From contig JABURQ010000112.1 in assembly GCA_014762625.1 (NCBI GenBank), positions 1 through 64,000 of the forward strand: a DNA stretch of 64,000 bases, given 5' to 3'. The notes below the pieces were generated by a model. The model saw only the letters and a program-made list of their open reading frames with translations, had not been told where the DNA came from and ran no database searches. This document shows, piece after piece, positions 7,897 to 16,547 of the stretch. This DNA is from Planctomycetaceae bacterium. GTDB taxonomy: Bacteria; Planctomycetota; Planctomycetia; Planctomycetales; Planctomycetaceae. The translations under genes were made by a program, and so were the position numbers. Numbering within the stretch: position 1 is the first letter of the stretch; each line of letters opens with the position of its first letter.

Positions 7897-8880
7897 ATGT
7901 CGATCGACGTGCAACCAATTTCCGTTCCTGGACAGCAATCTTACGACGATGGCCCCTTTCCGGTCGTGCTCGCCTGCCAATCCGACGACGCTACTCTCGA
8001 AGAGGCGATCGACTGGGTCGCCGAAAACAAAGCTGATCTGGAAAAGCAGCTCGCTCAATCGGGAACGATACTGTTCCGCGATTTCCCACTCGCAGCCGAC
8101 CAGGATTTTGACGCCTTCATCAAAGCCTTCGATTTTGAAAATTTCCGCTACGAGGATTCGCTCTCGAACGCGGTGCGTGTTAATCGGACGGAACGAGTCT
8201 TCACGGCCAACGAAGCTCCTCCGGAGGTGACCATCTATCTGCATCATGAGATGGCACAAACGCCGATCTACCCGAGTAAATTATTGTTCTTCTGCGAACA
8301 AGCCGCCGAGACAGGCGGCGCGACACCACTTTGCCGCTCCGATATTCTGTTTCAGAAGATGCAGGAAGAAATCCCCGAGTTCGCCAAAGCTTGTGAAGAA
8401 AAGGGGTTGCTCTATACTAACATCATGCCGGCGGAAAATGATCCGAATTCCGGGATGGGACGCAGTTGGCAAAGCACCTTCCGCGCAGATTCCAAAGAGG
8501 CTGCGGAGTCCCGCATGCTGGAACTCGGATATACCTGGGAATGGCTGGAGGACGGCTGCCTGAAAGCCACGACACCGGTCTTGCCCGCCGTTCGAGTTCT
8601 CTCCGATGGACGTAAAACATTCTACAACCAGCTCATCGCGGCGTTCAAAGGCTGGAAGGACAGCCGCAACGATCCATCCAAAGCAATCACTCTTGGTGAT
8701 GGAACGCCTTTGGATAAAGACGCGGTGCTGAAAGCTGCCGATCTCGCCGAAGAAATCACGTTCGATGTTCCCTGGCAAAACGGTGATGTCGCGCTGGTCG
8801 ATAATTATCTGGTGATGCACGGACGCCGCACTTTTTCGGGAACGCGAAAGGTTCTGGCCTCTCTGGTCGCCGCGGAGTGA
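7897..8880 (+). CDS. TauD/TfdA-family Fe(II)/2-oxoglutarate-dependent dioxygenase
   Basis: 327 aa. The metal triad is seen as LHHEM (His and Glu around residues 115-118, Glu in place of the usual Asp) and VMHGRRTF (distal His around 306-308); the following Arg region (SGTRKVLASL) would bind 2-oxoglutarate. The segment YPSKLLFFCEQAAETGG is typical of the clavaminate-synthase-like/SyrP-like branch rather than taurine dioxygenase itself. The substrate cannot be inferred. The ATG at 7897 is preceded by AAAGGA at a suitable distance. The next gene (comF) starts 4 bp after its stop, suggesting one transcript. Confidence 0.88.
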   Translation: MSIDVQPISVPGQQSYDDGPFPVVLACQSDDATLEEAIDWVAENKADLEKQLAQSGTILFRDFPLAADQDFDAFIKAFDFENFRYEDSLSNAVRVNRTERVFTANEAPPEVTIYLHHEMAQTPIYPSKLLFFCEQAAETGGATPLCRSDILFQKMQEEIPEFAKACEEKGLLYTNIMPAENDPNSGMGRSWQSTFRADSKEAAESRMLELGYTWEWLEDGCLKATTPVLPAVRVLSDGRKTFYNQLIAAFKGWKDSRNDPSKAITLGDGTPLDKDAVLKAADLAEEITFDVPWQNGDVALVDNYLVMHGRRTFSGTRKVLASLVAAE

Positions 8881-8883
8881 TTC

Positions 8884-9630
8884 ATGAAAGCGTCTCTTCT
8901 GGGGCAGGTTGTCAGTTCGGCGATCGATTTTGTCTACCCTCCCTCCTGCGGGCTTTGCCAAGGGGAGATCGAGACAGTCGATGCCCTGCATCCCCTGCTC
9001 TGCGAAGAGTGTTTTCGGAAACTTGATCCTGGTGACGACCGGGGATGTCCTGCTTGCGGTGCGAAGCTGGGGCCTTTCGCGCCGGATCGACCGGAATGCG
9101 TGCATTGCCGGAATGAGCGTTATGCGTTCACGGAGGTATACAGTTTGGGTAACTACGGCGACGCCTTGCAGCAGATTTGTATCTCCTGTAAATCACGATC
9201 GTCGCACCCGCTCACGCTTCAAATGGCGGATCTGTTGTCTCGAATCGGGAATGAGACGCTGGCGTCGTGGGATGTCGATCTGGTGGCATGCGTGCCGCAT
9301 CATTGGCGTAAGCGGTTGTGGGATCGTTACCACTGTTCCGCGGAGCTGGCGGAGCGTGTCGCCGGAAATCTGGGAAAACCGTTCGCCCGTCACTTATTGA
9401 CCAAAACGCGACATACGCCGGATCAGGCTCGACTCGCCCCCACGCAACGCCGCAAAAACGTGAAAAATAGTTTTGCGGTCAGTTCCCGTCACCTCGTTCG
9501 GGACCGACGCATCCTACTGGTGGACGACGTCATGACGACGGGGTCTACGGCGGATGCCTGCACTCGTGCTCTGAAAAAAGCAGGAGCGGAGGCAATATTT
9601 GTTTCTGTTTTAGCTCGCGGACTTGGCTAG
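8884..9630 (+). CDS. comF: ComF-family phosphoribosyltransferase-like protein
   Basis: 248 aa with the two parts expected of ComF/GntX proteins. The N-terminal zinc-ribbon half has paired cysteines (CGLC, CEEC, CPAC, CVHC). The C-terminal phosphoribosyltransferase half carries the PRPP-binding loop ILLVDDVMTTGSTADAC at about residues 208-224. In transformable bacteria ComF works in DNA uptake with single-stranded DNA-handling proteins; in others the role is unclear. No other competence gene is nearby. It follows the dioxygenase gene by only 3 bases, so it is probably cotranscribed, although no functional link is evident. Confidence 0.9.
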   Translation: MKASLLGQVVSSAIDFVYPPSCGLCQGEIETVDALHPLLCEECFRKLDPGDDRGCPACGAKLGPFAPDRPECVHCRNERYAFTEVYSLGNYGDALQQICISCKSRSSHPLTLQMADLLSRIGNETLASWDVDLVACVPHHWRKRLWDRYHCSAELAERVAGNLGKPFARHLLTKTRHTPDQARLAPTQRRKNVKNSFAVSSRHLVRDRRILLVDDVMTTGSTADACTRALKKAGAEAIFVSVLARGLG

Positions 9631-9697
9631 GCTCCTATGGGCCATATACTGGAAGTGAAAGGCTCGCCCGCCCAACCACCAGAGACCAACGGACTTC

Positions 9698-10807
9698 ATG
9701 TCGCAAATACCCCCGACCCCGGAAATTGATCCCGAACACAAGAAACTGCATCCGTCACGGATCCTCTTGCGCGGGTTGGCGATTGCGTTACCTCCCATTC
9801 TGACGGTGGTGATTCTGATCTGGATTTTCGGAGGCATCAACCATTACATCATCCAACCGACCAGCACCGTGGTCCGTTACTGTTTTGCTCAATTTATCGA
9901 GGACTCGGTGAAATCCGATTCGCTGACTCCCTGGGAAAAACTTCCTCCGCTAGAATACTGCCAGACGAATTATCGCATCACTCCCGAGTTGAAAAAGAGA
10001 CTGCAGAAACAGTTGGAAACGACCGCGCAGGAACAGGGAAGCACCCGCGTCACCGTTGATGTGAAAACCGAATGGGTGCTCTCCGAGAGCGAACAGGTTT
10101 ACGTGACGATGGGATCGCGTGCGGTGCCCTATGAAGATTACAAGGATGTGGCGTCGGTGATACCGGCCTCTTCAATGCCGGCGACCTCCATCGGCATCTA
10201 CATGGAACTGGTCACCATTCGGTACTTTCAAAGTATTTTTCACCTGTCCGCTGTCGCAGTCATTATCACGATCGTCAGTTTGTATTTCATCGGCCGCGTA
10301 GTGACGGTTCAGCTCGGCCAGTGGACGGTGAACGCTTTTGAAAACCGGGTGCTGAGCAAGGTTCCCGTCATCAGTAACGTCTACTCCTCCGTCAAACAGG
10401 TCACCGATTTCCTGTTCACCGAACGAACCGTTTCCTACAACCAGGTGGTCGCGGTCCAATATCCCCGCGAAGGAATCTGGTCGCTTGGATTCGTGACAGG
10501 ACAGGGAATGCGGGAAGTGGCCGAAGAATTGAACGAACCGATGCTGGCCTTATTGATGCCGACGTCACCGATGCCGATGACCGGCTTTACGATCATGGTT
10601 CCGAAGAGCGAATGTATCGAACTCGATTTAACGGTCGATCAGGCGTTCCAGTATTGTCTTTCGTGCGGCGTGCTGGTCCCCCCTCAGCAAAAGATTTCTC
10701 CGGAAGCTTTTTCGGCAGCGATTGTCGCCAGTTTACCTGAGAACCAAGGGAACGACACTGAAAGCTCTTCCGACGAGGGGCCAGGCGAAGATGAGGAATT
10801 ACAGTGA
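9698..10807 (+). CDS. DUF502 family membrane protein
   Basis: 369 aa, inner-membrane protein. A first hydrophobic segment (about residues 24-47, ILLRGLAIALPPILTVVILI) and a second around residues 180-200 match the DUF502 layout, followed by the conserved NVYSSVKQVTDFLF and the Gly-rich MPTSPMPMTGFTIMVPK stretches. Between the two membrane segments this protein has an unusually long insert of about 110 residues compared with typical 200-220-aa members. The C-terminus is acidic and probably disordered. Its stop overlaps the hemC start (GTGA), indicating translational coupling. Function of the family is unknown. Confidence 0.85.
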   Translation: MSQIPPTPEIDPEHKKLHPSRILLRGLAIALPPILTVVILIWIFGGINHYIIQPTSTVVRYCFAQFIEDSVKSDSLTPWEKLPPLEYCQTNYRITPELKKRLQKQLETTAQEQGSTRVTVDVKTEWVLSESEQVYVTMGSRAVPYEDYKDVASVIPASSMPATSIGIYMELVTIRYFQSIFHLSAVAVIITIVSLYFIGRVVTVQLGQWTVNAFENRVLSKVPVISNVYSSVKQVTDFLFTERTVSYNQVVAVQYPREGIWSLGFVTGQGMREVAEELNEPMLALLMPTSPMPMTGFTIMVPKSECIELDLTVDQAFQYCLSCGVLVPPQQKISPEAFSAAIVASLPENQGNDTESSSDEGPGEDEELQ

Positions 10808-11733
10808 GCGAATCTCCTCTACGGATTGCCACGCGAGCCAGTCGTCTGGCGTTGTGGCAAGCGAATCACACGGCGGACCTGTTGCGGCAGGCGTTCCCCG
10901 AGAAGGACGTTGAGCTGGTCGAGATTTCCACCCAGGGGGATCGGGATCGGTCGGAGCCGCTGCGTCAATTTGGAGGCTTGGGAGTCTTTACGAGTGAGGT
11001 CCAATCGGCGTTACTCGATGGTCGAGCCGACATCGCGGTCCACAGCCTCAAAGACTTACCGACCGCCGAACACAAACAACTGACGCTCGCTGCAGTCCCG
11101 GAACGGGAATCGGTTTACGATGCTCTTGTCTTCCCTGAAAATTCGACCTGGGAATCGCTGGCTGACCTGGAAGAGGGAGCGATAGTCGGCACGGGATCGC
11201 CACGCCGACAGGCTCAGATACTTCATCAGCGTCCCGATCTGGACTTGGCGGAAATTCGGGGGAACGTCGAAACGCGCCTGCGCAAAGTCGATGAGGGAGA
11301 GTACGATGCGATCATTCTCGCGGAAGCGGGATTGAAACGACTCGAATTGGGTAATCGAATCTCTGTTCGATTAAAGCCGCCCCAGATGTTTCCCGCGGTT
11401 TCGCAGGGAGCGTTGGGTCTGGAATGCCGGGCGGATGACGAACGTTCTCAGGAAGCGTTGTCGGCATTGAACGATCCCGTGGCGATGAACTGTGTTTTGG
11501 CCGAGCGAGCCTTACTCTCGACGTTGCGAGCCGGGTGCCATGCTCCTTTAGGTGCGTTCAGTCAAATCGATGGTGATCGGTTAACGCTCAGCGGGGTGGT
11601 GTTGAGTCTGGACGGTTCCGAGCGTGTGGAAGCGGAAGTCTCGGGAGAGATTTCGCGAGGCGTCGATCTGGGTCGGGAGCTTGCGGACTCACTCATTGCC
11701 CAAGGGGCGGAGACTCTGCTGGCGACCGAGTAA
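10804..11733 (+). CDS. hemC: Hydroxymethylbilane synthase (porphobilinogen deaminase)
   Basis: Joins four porphobilinogen molecules into hydroxymethylbilane in tetrapyrrole biosynthesis. The 309-aa protein shows RIATRASRLALWQA at the N-terminus, STQGDR, DIAVHSLKDLPT, GTGSPRRQAQ and RGNVETRLRKVDEGEYDA, all hallmarks of the family. The dipyrromethane cofactor attachment Cys is in RAGCHAPLG, about residue 245. The start codon is GTG and overlaps the upstream stop by four bases, with GAGGAA just before it. Together with hemQ at 59570 it indicates heme synthesis by this organism. Confidence 0.96.
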   Translation: MSESPLRIATRASRLALWQANHTADLLRQAFPEKDVELVEISTQGDRDRSEPLRQFGGLGVFTSEVQSALLDGRADIAVHSLKDLPTAEHKQLTLAAVPERESVYDALVFPENSTWESLADLEEGAIVGTGSPRRQAQILHQRPDLDLAEIRGNVETRLRKVDEGEYDAIILAEAGLKRLELGNRISVRLKPPQMFPAVSQGALGLECRADDERSQEALSALNDPVAMNCVLAERALLSTLRAGCHAPLGAFSQIDGDRLTLSGVVLSLDGSERVEAEVSGEISRGVDLGRELADSLIAQGAETLLATE

Positions 11734-11770
11734 GCTTTCACCGGATCAGATAAGCGTTTCTTCTGCGCGC

Positions 11771-11810
11771 AAAAAAGGGCCGCCGCGATTCCCGCAATTC
11801 GCGACGGCCC
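11771..11810 (-). terminator. Intrinsic terminator of the secretin gene
   Basis: A hairpin with a 12-bp GC-rich stem (11777-11788 with 11799-11810, one mismatch) is followed, on the minus strand, by six Ts (11776-11771). It lies about 30 bp past the secretin stop and between convergent hemC and secretin genes. Confidence 0.85.
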
Positions 11811-11840
11811 GGACCCAGAGACTCCGAAAGGAGGAGAATC

Positions 11841-14800
11841 CTAAGATTGAGGAATACCGAGGAGCATCTCCTCTTCTTCCTGGATAATGATGCGTGGTGT
11901 TACCATCAGCATCACACTCTCAGCACTACGACCCACACCGGTGTTCTTGAACAGGCGGCTGACATAAGGCAGCTTGTTCAGGATTGGCACACCGGCCATG
12001 TTTCGTCCTTCTGACATCGTTTTGACGCCACCCAGCAGAACAGTTCCACCGTCCGGGACACTGACCGTGGTTTGCACGGTCACGATGTCCACGATCGGCT
12101 GCTGAATCGTAAAGCTGCCGGCGCTTCCACCAGTATTATTGTTGTTACCTTGGTTGTTACCTTGGTTACCACCTTGGTTACCACCTTGGTTACCACCTTG
12201 GTTACCACCGGTATTTCCACCGATAGCACCAACCCCGACGTTCCCCACTGCCCCACCGGGGATGGAGAAAGTCTGGACGTCGGTGATGGCAGTGAAGTTC
12301 GGTGAGACCGAAAGTCTCACATAACGACGATCGGCAGAGATCACCGCGGCAACCCCCATGAAGATACCTTCCGGAATCGATGTGATGATCGGTTGAAAAC
12401 CAACTGATCCCACCGACACCACCGGTCGGAATCCGGTCACAAACGGTCGCTGTGCGAACTTCCCGACAAAAGCGGCCTGTCCGTTGAACAGCGTCACTTT
12501 CGGAGCCAGGAGGATATTCGATCGGCTGTCCCCTTGAGCGGCGTTGATGAAGAAGAAGGCTTCAATATCGCTCAGGATCGCAAATCCCATCGAGGCTCCT
12601 GCGGAGAGGTCCGTATTCACAAACTCCGGCACACCGAGGTCAAACGATCCTTGTCGGAATCCAATATCTAGGTCATCCGTAAATGTCTGGTTCGGATCGG
12701 ACAGTCCCACAATCGACCCCCCGAAGTTATCGAGATTGGGGAGATTGTTGGATTGTGGATCGAAGGAGTTGCTTGTCGCACCACCGGTATTATTATTGTT
12801 GTTGTTATTGTTGTTATTGTTATTGTTGTTCGTCGTGCCCGCACCGCCGGGTGATCCGAAGGGAGGCGTTCCATCATCGTCGATGCCGACGTTGTCGTTG
12901 ACGTTGAAGTCAAAGTCGACCCCAATTCGTTCGAAGAACTCATCGGAGACGGTGATGAAGCGAACTTCGATCGTCACCTGCAAGTCCTGGAGACGTCGCA
13001 ACTGTTCCAGCAGGTCGATGATTTGATCGTGGACCTGTTGGGTCTGGCGAATCACCAGCGACAAGGTGGATTCCGAGGCCATCAGCGAACCGCTGCCGTT
13101 GAACTCGGTCCAGGTATCAGGCTCGACAGTAGTCGTAATCAGCCCGCTCAGTTCCTCGAAGTTCACTTTGGCGGTGCGTTGATTATCGGTTCCGACCGTC
13201 GGAGCTCCTCCGAAGGGTGACGAGTTAGAAGCGAACGTTCCGTTATCCGGAATCTGCATCATTCCGGGAACGATTCCCAGATCGACACCGCTACCGTTAT
13301 TCGCCACCGATCCCCCAAATCCTCCACTGCTGAAGTTCGGGATATAGGGACCCATCATTTCAGGGCTCGGTTGGAAGTTTGCCAGAGGAACGACGAGGTC
13401 GGCGACCGGATAGGATCGCGTGACCAGTTTTCCTTGCTGACGCATGTTGTTGGTGATCTTGAGAACTTCATCCTCGATGTTGTAACCGAGTTCCATCGGC
13501 TTGAGGATCAGGTTCAAGGCCGATTTCAGCATGATGCCATCGACATCGATCGAAATCGGAGTACTCGCTTCGATCCCCACTTCGGCCAAAGCCGGCCCAT
13601 CTACGTAGACCGTGATGCCCATCAGGTTGGCGACGTGCTTCATGACGTCGGTGAGCGGAGCGTTGTCGAAGTGTAGCGAGATTTGGCGAGAGAGAGATTC
13701 TTCAATCTTCTTCTCGGATTCCGTACGAACTTTGTTATCCGGACCGCCGAAACCACGACGAAGATCGGTGATTTCTTTCCACCGTTGAGCATCGTAGGCG
13801 ATGGGATCGGAATGAACCGGATTCAGAGCTGAAAGTTCGACATCGTTCAGAACATCGATGAAGTTCTGTTCTTTGTCTTCTTTCAGTTGGTTGTTGAAAG
13901 CGATTCGACGAGCGAATTTGGCTTTCCATTTCATCACTTCACTGACCGGGTTCTCGGGATCGAGTTCCACAGCCTGCTTAGCGATCACTTCCGCTTCGGC
14001 AAACCGTCGCTGGTCCATCAATCCGTTAAACTCATCGACCAGTTTGGCGAGTTCCTGTTCGACGCGAATCTGAGAATCAATTCGAGATTCGACAATCGCC
14101 AGGTTCTCTTCGTTCCGTCGTTTGAGTTCCAGCAAGGGAGCTTGTTGCTCTTTGTAGGAGTTGACGGAGGTTTGCGTGCGACGAATACTGTTGATCAGAT
14201 TCTTGGCGGCTTCGTCTCCGACATCGGAGTTTTCCACGCTGGCCAGAGCCTGATCGAGAACCGTCAATGCCTGATCCGGATCTTTCTCCCGCAGACGTTC
14301 CGCTTTGAAGATCGAATTCATGACGTCCGAACGAAGTCGGTCGTAGGCGATGGCTCGTTGTTGTTCGACCAAGTCCAGTTGTTGAGGAGCCGAGTCGTAG
14401 CTGTTACCGGCAGTCAGTTGCACACCCGCTTGTCCTTTCGGAGCCAACTCTCGCAGGAAGTCCTGCAATTGCTGACGACGACGAGGATCGAGTTGTTCCT
14501 GCTGACGATAAGCCGACAGGAAAGCTTCTCGTGCGGCCGGCATGTTGCCGTTGGTCATCTGTGACAGACCCGCATCGAAGAGTTGGTCAGCCGACATGGT
14601 AGCCGGATAGACTGGAGTAGCGTTATTGGCCGTGGCTGCGAAGGGGGACGTGCCCGCTCCCGCAGTTGGCTGGTAACCCGCTGGGTTGACCGGTCCGCCA
14701 AACGGATTGCTCGTCATGGCGGCCAAATCACGCAACACGAGCTCAGGACGATCGTCGATCGCTCCGTAAGTGGCATCGAGTTGATCGGCCATCAGGGCTT

Positions 14801-16160
14801 TCTGCTTGGCAACTTCAAATTGTCCGGCTCGCAAGGCTTGCCGTGCTTCGCGAACGAGCTGGGCAGCTTTTGAGGCGGAAGGAGAACTGGTCGAGGCAGC
14901 AGGAGGAGTCGTGGCATTGGCTTGAGCAACGATCGACGTGTTGGGCGATGCCGAAGGTTGCATTTGCTCGATGTCCGACATCACCTTTTGAGGCGTGTCA
15001 TCGAAGAGCTGATAAGCCACATTCATTTGACTGGCAGCCGAAGCTTTCGCCCAGGCTTCATCAACGCGTCCCGCTTGCAGTGCGGCTCGGGCATCCGCCA
15101 CCAATTGTCGAGCGCGAGCGGCGTCCGCGTTAGCGGAAGCGTTCGGCTGCGTTGATGGTTGAGGAGCTTGAGCCACATTGGCGGTCGGAGCGTTCGAGTC
15201 ACCCGCCATCGCGATTTCCAGATCCTGGAGAACCGTTTCAGGACGATCGTCGAGTAACGAATAAGCCACGTCCAACTCTTGGGCGGCGGTTGCTTTCTGA
15301 TAAGCGGTGTCGTAGTTGCCTGAGAGCAACGCTTGACGCGCTTCTTTCACGAGACCTTGTGCGACCTGTTTGTCGCTGGAAGAACCGGATGGTGCGGCGG
15401 TCGGCTGAGCGGCCGCCAATCGTGCCAGGTCATCCAATAATAATTCCGGAGTGTCCTCAAATAAGCCGTATGAGACTTTCAGGCCTTGAGCTTTCCGGGC
15501 TTTTTCGCGAGCGGCAGCCAGTCGACCGGCACTCATGTCGGTGCGAGCTTCCCGCAACAACGTCAAGGCCTGGCTTTTTACAGAACCGGAAGCAGCCGCA
15601 TCGGCGGATCCGGTTTGCTGAATCGGAGCCGATTGACCGGGGCTGAATTGCCCTTGAGCGGTCACGACACCCTGATTCTGCTCTGGAGTGAAGGTCAGTC
15701 CGCCGGTGCGTCGCTCGATTTCACTCAACACAAGCTGAGGATTGTCTTCGAAGACAGCGTACTTGGCGTTTAACTGCTGGGCTTCGGCGGCCTTTTGACG
15801 GGCGATATCGAAGCGACCTGCTTTCAGCTCTTTGCGAGCCGACTGCAACAGTTTGACCGCGTTCCGTTTTTCAGGAGAGTCAAACGGCAGCGGACCGCTG
15901 GTCGTGCCGAATTGACTGTCGCCCGAGTCGGGTGACTGAGCACGCACGGTCGGTTGTTCGGTTGCAGGTCGGGCTGCAATCGATGAGTAACCGGAAACGG
16001 GAGAGTATCCCGTCGCCGAACGGTTTGTCGAGAGAGACGGGGATGTCCCCGCGGTCTCAACACCAGCGATCGCCCGGGAGGGGGAGTCACCAAGATTGGT
16101 GATCCACAACCCCGCCGCGATCAGCGTGGTACAGGCTATCATTCCATATGCTTTGCCCAA
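11841..16160 (-). CDS. Large secretin (type II/III secretion family) with N-terminal helical repeats
   Basis: About 1439 aa. A hydrophobic N-terminus is followed by five copies of a roughly 50-residue unit of the form LVREARQALxxG..A..KA..A..L...Y...DDxPExVLxDL, between about residues 95 and 475. A long helical region follows, then a secretin N-domain (LHFDNAPLTDVMKHVANL, near 827) and the C-terminal secretin barrel from about 1060 (VTIEVRFITVSDEFFERIG) to VPILNKLPYVSRLF and MLMVTPRIII near 1400. It should form an outer-membrane channel. The barrel contains a run of 14 Asn (12789-12830) and GGNQ repeats. The start is set by GGAGG at 16173-16169 before TTG at 16160; an earlier in-frame TTG (16175) lacks such a site. 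A PPIC foldase lies upstream. No secretion ATPase or pseudopilin gene adjoins it. Confidence 0.9.
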   Translation of the reverse strand: MGKAYGMIACTTLIAAGLWITNLGDSPSRAIAGVETAGTSPSLSTNRSATGYSPVSGYSSIAARPATEQPTVRAQSPDSGDSQFGTTSGPLPFDSPEKRNAVKLLQSARKELKAGRFDIARQKAAEAQQLNAKYAVFEDNPQLVLSEIERRTGGLTFTPEQNQGVVTAQGQFSPGQSAPIQQTGSADAAASGSVKSQALTLLREARTDMSAGRLAAAREKARKAQGLKVSYGLFEDTPELLLDDLARLAAAQPTAAPSGSSSDKQVAQGLVKEARQALLSGNYDTAYQKATAAQELDVAYSLLDDRPETVLQDLEIAMAGDSNAPTANVAQAPQPSTQPNASANADAARARQLVADARAALQAGRVDEAWAKASAASQMNVAYQLFDDTPQKVMSDIEQMQPSASPNTSIVAQANATTPPAASTSSPSASKAAQLVREARQALRAGQFEVAKQKALMADQLDATYGAIDDRPELVLRDLAAMTSNPFGGPVNPAGYQPTAGAGTSPFAATANNATPVYPATMSADQLFDAGLSQMTNGNMPAAREAFLSAYRQQEQLDPRRRQQLQDFLRELAPKGQAGVQLTAGNSYDSAPQQLDLVEQQRAIAYDRLRSDVMNSIFKAERLREKDPDQALTVLDQALASVENSDVGDEAAKNLINSIRRTQTSVNSYKEQQAPLLELKRRNEENLAIVESRIDSQIRVEQELAKLVDEFNGLMDQRRFAEAEVIAKQAVELDPENPVSEVMKWKAKFARRIAFNNQLKEDKEQNFIDVLNDVELSALNPVHSDPIAYDAQRWKEITDLRRGFGGPDNKVRTESEKKIEESLSRQISLHFDNAPLTDVMKHVANLMGITVYVDGPALAEVGIEASTPISIDVDGIMLKSALNLILKPMELGYNIEDEVLKITNNMRQQGKLVTRSYPVADLVVPLANFQPSPEMMGPYIPNFSSGGFGGSVANNGSGVDLGIVPGMMQIPDNGTFASNSSPFGGAPTVGTDNQRTAKVNFEELSGLITTTVEPDTWTEFNGSGSLMASESTLSLVIRQTQQVHDQIIDLLEQLRRLQDLQVTIEVRFITVSDEFFERIGVDFDFNVNDNVGIDDDGTPPFGSPGGAGTTNNNNNNNNNNNNNNTGGATSNSFDPQSNNLPNLDNFGGSIVGLSDPNQTFTDDLDIGFRQGSFDLGVPEFVNTDLSAGASMGFAILSDIEAFFFINAAQGDSRSNILLAPKVTLFNGQAAFVGKFAQRPFVTGFRPVVSVGSVGFQPIITSIPEGIFMGVAAVISADRRYVRLSVSPNFTAITDVQTFSIPGGAVGNVGVGAIGGNTGGNQGGNQGGNQGGNQGNNQGNNNNTGGSAGSFTIQQPIVDIVTVQTTVSVPDGGTVLLGGVKTMSEGRNMAGVPILNKLPYVSRLFKNTGVGRSAESVMLMVTPRIIIQEEEEMLLGIPQS
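12146..12210 (-). repeat. 12-bp minisatellite encoding GGNQ repeats
   Basis: Near-perfect tandem copies of a 12-base unit (TTACCACCTTGG on the plus strand) encode four GGNQ units followed by GNNQ variants in the secretin barrel region. The unit is a multiple of three, so copy-number changes keep the reading frame. Confidence 0.85.
12789..12830 (-). repeat. Asn-coding trinucleotide tract (14 codons)
   Basis: Fourteen consecutive AAC/AAT codons, mixed, giving a poly-asparagine run inside the secretin domain. Probably a surface loop; a slippage-prone but frame-preserving tract. Confidence 0.85.
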
Positions 16161-16547
16161 CGTACTGTCCTCCAATATAGACCAGAGAGTGTCTTGGTTA
16201 AAAAACTCTTTGACATTCGTGCGACGAAAACGGGAAAGCCTCCGGAAACTTATTTCCAGAACGACTTACCAGTCGGCGTCGTGCGACTGTCGGTTGTCAT
16301 GCGAATTGTAAAAGTGAAGTTTCCGACGGGATTGCCGGAAGGTGTGACTTGTTGTTTGCCGGACGAGCTTGGGAGGTCGAATGGCAAACGGAGTTATCGT
16401 GATCGGAATCGATCGTTGATGTGACTTGTGTGGGGTAAATATTGAATCCCCCGAATAGGGTCAAGGGGAGGATTCGATTTTTTTCTACTCTTTTTTCAGG
16501 ATTGTAGTTTTTGTTTTCGGACGGCAGGAACTGCCGGTTTTGGCCGA
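16161..16547. other. Intergenic region upstream of the secretin gene
   Basis: 387 bases between two leftward genes. It probably contains the secretin promoter and the end of the foldase transcript. It is AT-richer near 16430-16500. A hairpin at 16444-16475 is listed separately. No protein-coding frame here is convincing and no promoter boxes could be fixed. Confidence 0.45.
16444..16483 (+). terminator. Possible hairpin between foldase and secretin genes
   Basis: GAATCCCCC pairs imperfectly with GGGGAGGATTC (ends 16444 and 16475). A T-run at 16477-16483 follows on the plus strand, whereas the neighbouring genes run leftwards. It may act in both directions downstream of the foldase stop, or mark an unseen rightward transcript. 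Confidence 0.35.
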
